Assembly (NCBI GenBank): GCA_003560545.1
Contig: PWLK01000025.1
Location: 1 to 6,052 of the forward strand
Length of the DNA stretch: 6,052 bases
Reading direction: 5' to 3'
Origin: Candidatus Woesearchaeota archaeon
GTDB lineage: Archaea > Nanobdellota > Nanobdellia > Woesearchaeales > 21-14-0-10-32-9
Below, one piece after another: positions 4,001-6,052 of this stretch; the first letter of the stretch is position 1, and each line of letters opens with the position of its first letter. The position numbers and the translations under genes are program-made. The notes beneath the pieces are model-generated. The model saw only the letters and a list, made by a program, of their open reading frames with translations. It ran no database searches and was not told the origin of the DNA.

Positions 4001-6052
4001 ATATAGTTTCCATTTGTTTTTAGTGTAAAACCTCTAGATCCTCCTCTTGATAGATAAAACAAATAACTTTCTTCAGTATTAGTCCAATCCATCCAGTTTC
4101 CAATACTCCAATATTCATCTTTTTCTAAATATATAGGATTTATTTCTACTCTTCCACTTCCGTCGAATTCTAAGGCGTTGTTATGTTTTCCTTCGCTTGT
4201 CCATGTGGCTCCGGTTATGGTTCCGTGGTTTTCATAAATGCTAGCGTCATAAGCAAATGTTTCGTTTTCCCCGAGTTCGCTTCTGTTGTCGAAGTTCATC
4301 ATTAAAACAAGGGAATCATCATAGAGAGTATAATTTGTGTTATTCCAGTTAAAGGTGAATGTGTCCAGGCCAGTGGTGTTTATGCTTATGTTTATCAGTG
4401 CGTGCAGGCTTGGAGTGCTGTATTGGTGTGGTGGTGTGGGTTCTGTGAATGAGATATTTGGTGGGTTCATTATTACTTCTGTGATTGTGCTGTTCAGCCA
4501 GGAGCTGTTTACTAGGCCGTCGTATGCCAGGCATCTTAGCATCCATTCGTCGTCTGTCTCCGTGATCTCATGGCTTATGTTGGCGACGTTTATTTCTATG
4601 TCTGACTCGTATTCTCCTGTGCTTCCGGAGTCGTATAATGCGTTGTTCCTGTACCATTCGTAGTAGTAAGTTATGTTTATGTCTCCGTCGTGTGTGGCGT
4701 TACAATACCCGATTAGGTCTTCGTTTGGAAGAGCGGTTGGGCTTGGCTCTATCCTCGTGGTTTCCATAGCCGGGAATATTGCGTAGATGTATGTGTAGTT
4801 GCCTTCCTCGCTCCAGGCTTGGCTTCCACTTAGGTCTTCCCCTAGGCAGTTCCATTGGAATACGTCTGTGTATTGTAGGTTGAGGTTCCATGTTGTTTCG
4901 TTGGCGGTTCCTGTTAGTGTTGTTGTGTTGTTTACTATGGTTTCGTTTTCGCTGTTCCAAATGTAGAGTGTTAGGCTTTGTATTCCTATGTCGTCTGTTA
5001 TGTTGCATGTGAAGCTGGCGCTTTCTTCTTCTACTGCCGTCCCGTTCTCCGGGCTTACAAGGTGTACTGTTGGCGTGGTTGTGTCTATAATTATTGTTTC
5101 TGTTTTTGTGTTTTCTAGGTTTCCGAATTCGTCGTCCGACCTAAATCTGGCGTAATGTGTTCCGTCTCCGCTTACCTGGAAGGAAGATGTATAAGGTGTT
5201 CCTGGTGTACAAGCATCATTCGTATCTGTGCAGTACCATGTTTGGTTGCATCCTACGCCACTTCCGTCGTTGCAGGATAATGTTATTTCTATGTATTCTG
5301 AGCTTGTCCACGTTCCAAATGTATATGATTGGCTTTCATTCGTGGTTCCTGTCGCGGTTGTTGTTGGAGGAGTAGCATCGTAGTTAAACGTGCTTTGGTT
5401 TGAAGTTCCTGTGTTTCCTCCTACGTTGCTTACACTGAATCTTATGTTGAAGTCTGATTCGGGGTTGTAATCGTTGTAGTAGCAGTAGTTGCTGTCCTGG
5501 GTTACCCCGCTCATAATCCATAATCCACTGTTTATACTTACCCTGCAACTATTGCTTTGTATGCTTGTTCCTCCAGAGGATATTATCTCTGATTTTAAGC
5601 TTATGTTCCCTCTGAAATGGCTGCCTGATTCTGTTCCGCTTATAATATCAGTGTAATCATAAATCACAGGGTCTCCTAGTACGGGGTTATCATAACTTAT
5701 TGAGAACGCCCTATCCGTATTCGTACTACTCCCATCACTCGCATTAGCCCATAATCTTACCCCGCATGTATTAGTTCCTTGTATCGTGCAATAACCTGTT
5801 TCTCCAATATTTATTGTTACATCTTGATTGAATCCGCATGTTATGCTTCCCCTGTCAATCCAGCTGCTTCCTATGCCGTCTCTCGTGTATAGCTTACATG
5901 TTTCTGCTTCAGCCACAGCATCATAGTTAACACTGAAATCATCGCTCTGCCATGAAGAAGCAGGCGGAGATTTAATAATAACATACTTGTCAGACCTAAT
6001 ATACGTCCTCGTCGCGCTATATATATCTACGCCTATCTGGTCTTTCACGTAC
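1033..6052 (-). CDS. Giant multidomain surface protein: Ig-like, LamG, PKD, BspA/DUF285 repeats, FnIII-like (5' end missing)
   Basis: An uninterrupted frame enters at the right edge and stops at TAA 1035..1033. The first possible start in the window, GTG at 6048, is preceded by a sense codon and followed by no signal peptide, so the true start lies upstream. Residues below count from that GTG (1-1671). The module order is: Ig-like domains 1-422, Ig copy A 423-530, split Ig with LamG 531-832, PKD-like cap 835-975, BspA repeats 976-1249, repeat cap 1250-1331, Ig copy B 1334-1433, FnIII-like 1434-1535 and C-terminal domain 1536-1671. All 18 cysteines lie outside LamG and the BspA repeats and mostly fall as one pair per Ig domain. 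About 50 N-X-S/T sequons occur. These traits indicate an exported, probably glycosylated and disulphide-bonded cell-surface protein. LamG, PKD and BspA modules commonly mediate carbohydrate or protein binding, so adhesion is the likely role. There is no membrane helix or recognisable sorting motif at the C-terminus. Export is sure in kind; the ligand is unknown. Confidence 0.92.
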   Translation of the reverse strand, partial: YVKDQIGVDIYSATRTYIRSDKYVIIKSPPASSWQSDDFSVNYDAVAEAETCKLYTRDGIGSSWIDRGSITCGFNQDVTINIGETGYCTIQGTNTCGVRLWANASDGSSTNTDRAFSISYDNPVLGDPVIYDYTDIISGTESGSHFRGNISLKSEIISSGGTSIQSNSCRVSINSGLWIMSGVTQDSNYCYYNDYNPESDFNIRFSVSNVGGNTGTSNQSTFNYDATPPTTTATGTTNESQSYTFGTWTSSEYIEITLSCNDGSGVGCNQTWYCTDTNDACTPGTPYTSSFQVSGDGTHYARFRSDDEFGNLENTKTETIIIDTTTPTVHLVSPENGTAVEEESASFTCNITDDIGIQSLTLYIWNSENETIVNNTTTLTGTANETTWNLNLQYTDVFQWNCLGEDLSGSQAWSEEGNYTYIYAIFPAMETTRIEPSPTALPNEDLIGYCNATHDGDINITYYYEWYRNNALYDSGSTGEYESDIEINVANISHEITETDDEWMLRCLAYDGLVNSSWLNSTITEVIMNPPNISFTEPTPPHQYSTPSLHALINISINTTGLDTFTFNWNNTNYTLYDDSLVLMMNFDNRSELGENETFAYDASIYENHGTITGATWTSEGKHNNALEFDGSGRVEINPIYLEKDEYWSIGNWMDWTNTEESYLFYLSRGGSRGFTLKTNGNYIIRIRDDDGTYTTGSANYEGLFNSEWNHVFYVNRGFQDGVDIYINGIFFDNIDWGGSIETPVEISNIANGGSTYPFIGKLDELRIWNRSLSEEEVNQLYRSNLYKYDEENWQFESNQTGLQLGSYNYYGYAEDIAEQTNQTETRTLHITGTHFISTWDTTLTNGGSSNDDQVSLPLVASGTYDFVVDWGDGNEDAITSWDQAETTHTYDSPGVYNITIRGTIQGWRFNNEGDRLKIVEISQWGDLRLGNTGGYFYGTENLNITATDILDLTGTINMASAFRDSGISTVPSMNEWDTSSVTTMQSMFRGAGNFNQDISEWDTSQVDTMENMFGDANEFNQPIGDWNTSQVTDMARMFRYASAFNQSIENWNTSQVTQMPQMFQDASSFNQPIGEWDTSKVLRMDWMFARTPFNQSIGDWDTSNVTNMERMFLGASDFDQPIGGWDTSQVNNMEFMFFDANEFNQPIGDWNTSQVNNMASMFWIANNFNQDISEWDTSQVTNMENMFSGASDFDQPIGDWNTSQVNNMASMFEGASSFNRPIGEWDVSNVTNMYRMFRNANSFDQDLGNWNITSVTDGSSDGLRDMFLGATLSTENYDSLLIGWSELAGLQSDMDFHGGSSQYCFGESARDDVLIGTYNWSITDGGKDSECVVGMVSSRIEPDEDVYTTNNLEGYCNGTGGVDINYYYRWYLNGTLHSEGSTGQFASGSEVHVDTVDSEDTVKHETWVLSCLASSGGTNTSWMNSTEVVIENTPPSQVTLLYPEDGDDTFYNRTPTFNWTEATDPDDDELTYEFQLNPGENNFSDPWRDITGIASNEFSWDQEDMDFDTYYWRVRAFDGEDHGEWSNVSNFTLVTLLAIDMVEDTVSFGLLDPGQSVNTTDGVPGPFVFRNIGNVEADITSTEAQSSLWVSEGLGTEHWVIRAREGPGFDVPGSVTDWVFVNESIPFLVRSLNYTGEDVNVSVDIGVQIPFQEPPGTKNATIDFVWGEAGG
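1036..1443 (-). other. C-terminal beta-rich domain of unassigned family
   Basis: Residues 1536-1671 start AIDMVEDTVSFGLLDPGQSV, followed by PFVFRNIGNVEADI and end VQIPFQEPPGTKNATIDFVW before EAGG and the stop. The F-G-L-L-D-P-G and FRNIGNVEADI strands, and the EPPGTKNATI strand near the end, recall a C-terminal domain I remember from DPANN-archaeal surface proteins and, more loosely, TasA/camelysin-like beta-sandwiches. The family is not certain. No hydrophobic helix, LPXTG-like motif or charged tail follows, so anchoring must be non-covalent or through this domain. Confidence 0.55.
1046..1052 (-). promoter_or_regulatory. Shine-Dalgarno sequence for the downstream secreted protein
   Basis: On the minus strand the sequence reads GGGGTGA, then five bases, then GTG at 1040. 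GGTGA matches the archaeal/bacterial anti-Shine-Dalgarno consensus (GGAGGTGA). It lies inside the last codons of the upstream gene, so ribosomes finishing that gene would sit on it. This favours the 1040 start, because the alternative GTG at 1049 overlaps the motif itself and has no purine-rich motif upstream. Confidence 0.6.
1444..1749 (-). other. Fibronectin-III-like domain
   Basis: Residues 1434-1535 begin PPSQVTLLYPEDGD, then TPTFNWTEATDPDDDELTYEF, YYWRVRAFDGEDHGEWSNVS and FTL. The W at the first core strand, the D-P-D-D-D-turn and the YYWRV-A-D segment are the usual FnIII pattern in secreted proteins. It probably serves as a spacer between the repeat module and the C-terminal domain. Confidence 0.8.
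1750..2049 (-). other. Ig-like domain, copy B
   Basis: Residues 1334-1433 share with copy A the skeleton RIEP, L-GYCN-T, DIN-YYY-WY-N, GSTG, W-L-CLA, SW-NST and N-PP. C1356 and C1411 match the cysteine positions of copy A. Synonymous codon choice differs strongly between the two copies (see findings). Confidence 0.75.
2056..2301 (-). other. C-terminal cap of the BspA repeat module
   Basis: Residues 1250-1331 carry WNITSVTD, MFLGATLSTENYDSLLIGWSE, then SSQYCFGESARDDVLI and WSITDGGKDSEC. The Y-D-LL-GW strand and the SSQYC...AR..L....W.I.DGGKD ending are typical of the domain that closes DUF285 repeat arrays in secreted proteins. C1304 and C1331 probably form a disulphide. Confidence 0.82.
2413..2466. 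repeat. 54-bp perfect direct repeat, copy 1 (partner 2563..2616)
   Basis: Positions 2413-2466 and 2563-2616 are identical base for base, exactly 150 bp (two repeat units) apart. They encode the same MASMF-to-QPIGDWNTSQV region of two BspA units. Bases differ just outside (a at 2467, g at 2617), so the identity is limited to this tract. Confidence 0.9.
2563..2616. repeat. 54-bp perfect direct repeat, copy 2
   Basis: This is the second copy of the tract at 2413-2466. It overlaps a further 53-bp perfect repeat (2583-2635 with 2955-3007), so this part of the array shares exact DNA with two other places. Confidence 0.9.
2955..3007. repeat. 53-bp perfect direct repeat (partner 2583..2635)
   Basis: Positions 2955-3007 equal 2583-2635 exactly. 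The separation is 372 bp, which is five 75-bp units minus the single codon missing from the 24-residue unit. Confidence 0.88.
3031..3073. repeat. 43-bp perfect direct repeat (partner 2509..2551)
   Basis: Positions 3031-3073 equal 2509-2551 exactly and encode the FNQDISEWDTSQV type of unit. The 522-bp separation is seven units minus one codon. Confidence 0.88.
3124..3546 (-). other. PKD-like N-terminal cap of the BspA repeat module
   Basis: Residues 835-975 begin FISTWDTTLTNGGSSNDDQV and include DFVVDWGDGNED, then HTYDSPGVYNITIRGTI, the WGDG and Y-pattern of PKD domains. After this come RFNNEGDRLKIVEISQWGD and FYGTENLNITATDILDL, which resemble the lead-in found before BspA/DUF285 repeats. The last stretch (NMASAFRDSGISTVPSMNE) is a degenerate first repeat. 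The match is to family hallmarks recalled from memory. Confidence 0.8.
3553..4458 (-). other. Ig-like domain apparently split by an inserted LamG domain
   Basis: Residues 531-578 look like the first half of a beta-sandwich (ISFTEPTPP, LINISINTTGLDTFTFNWN, YTLYDDSL). Residues 787-832 look like the second half (KYDEENWQFESNQTGL, GSYNYYGYAEDIAEQT, ETRTLHI). The LamG domain lies exactly between them. The YTLY and YKYDEENW edges read as one strand-turn-strand interrupted by LamG. The nesting is my inference from strand order. Confidence 0.6.
3691..4314 (-). other. LamG/concanavalin-A-like (LamG-like jellyroll) domain
   Basis: Residues 579-786 show the hallmarks of LamG-like jellyroll domains: the LVLMMNFDN opening strand, ASIYENHGTITGATWTSEGK, ALEFDGSGRVEI, EWNHVFYVNRG with DIYINGIF, and the closing KLDELRIWNRSLSEEEVNQLY. 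Such domains bind sugars or proteins and are common in secreted proteins of archaea and bacteria. No catalytic residues are expected. The module contains no cysteine. The DNA encoding residues about 632-786 is distinctly more AT-rich than the DNA on either side. Confidence 0.9.
4459..4782 (-). other. Ig-like domain, copy A
   Basis: Residues 423-530 carry RIEP, L-GYCN-T, YYYEWY, GSTG, W-LRCLA and SWLNST, with C449 and C506 placed like an Ig disulphide. The same skeleton recurs at residues 1334-1433 (copy B), so the two are paralogous domains in one polypeptide, on either side of the LamG-PKD-BspA block. The fold is inferred from the cysteine spacing and the strand pattern. Confidence 0.75.
4783..6052 (-). 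other. N-terminal array of cysteine-paired Ig-like domains
   Basis: Residues 1-422 of the giant protein look like about four consecutive beta-sandwich domains. The first (to about 120) has C51, C71, C87 and C95 and ends in AFSISYDNP. The second (about 121-226) has C168 and C189 and ends FNYDATPPTT. The third (about 227-325) has C259, C267, C273 and C280, with HYARFRSDDEFGN, a strand resembling Ig-like/CHB_HEX-type domains of archaeal and bacterial surface proteins. The fourth (326-422) begins PTVHLVSPENGT and pairs C348 with C401. Domain limits are estimated from the linker motifs and the cysteine spacing. This array probably acts as an extended stalk; no ligand-binding motif is seen. Confidence 0.7.

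Noticed and set aside
4700..5008. Minus-strand open frame rich in R, N, H and K
   Set aside because: It is an out-of-frame reading of the A/C-rich coding strand of the giant gene and has no start context or domain.
6046..6048. GTG at 6048 as the start of the giant gene
   Set aside because: The frame remains open to the window edge (a TAC codon precedes it), there is no signal peptide after it, and no ribosome-binding site can be assessed. It is most likely an internal valine.
1..6052. Frameshift or broken gene within the giant coding region
   Set aside because: All modules from the right edge to TAA 1035..1033 read in one frame without a stop, and domain hallmarks continue across every compositional boundary.

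Overview
The window holds two co-directional protein-coding genes, both on the minus strand and both cut by a window edge. No RNA gene, insertion sequence, CRISPR array or intergenic region longer than a few bases is visible. The protein styles suggest an archaeon, possibly a DPANN lineage of the Woesearchaeota/Pacearchaeota type. The clues are chains of cysteine-paired Ig-like surface domains packed with N-glycosylation sequons, frequent AGG/AGA arginine and ATA isoleucine codons, a GTG start behind a GGTGA Shine-Dalgarno sequence, and a downstream secreted protein that resembles COG1361/CARDB-type archaeal envelope proteins. The lineage is inferred from protein style, not from a marker gene.

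Reading in the direction of transcription (high to low coordinates), 6052..1033 encodes at least 1672 residues of a giant secreted surface protein whose N-terminus lies outside the window. Its modules in order are: several cysteine-paired Ig-like domains (6052..4783); Ig domain copy A (4782..4459); an Ig-like domain that appears split by an inserted LamG (laminin G/concanavalin-like) domain (4458..3553, LamG 4314..3691); a PKD-like cap (3546..3124); about eleven 25-residue BspA/DUF285-type repeats plus a C-terminal cap (3123..2056); Ig domain copy B, a paralogue of copy A (2049..1750); a fibronectin-III-like domain (1749..1444); and a C-terminal beta-rich domain with no membrane helix (1443..1036).

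The second gene (1040..1, continuing past the left edge) starts 8 bp inside the end of the first. It encodes a signal peptide followed by at least three beta-sandwich repeats. The overlap suggests co-expression and perhaps translational coupling. A reasonable but untested reading is a cell-surface adhesin or sheath protein made together with a secreted or anchored partner.

The most notable signals lie inside the giant gene: an AT-rich LamG core in a more GC-rich gene, abrupt changes in strand composition at module boundaries, near-identical 75-bp-phased DNA repeats, and two paralogous Ig domains with different synonymous codon choice. Together they point to assembly by domain shuffling and recombination. 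I see no enzymatic or defence system here.
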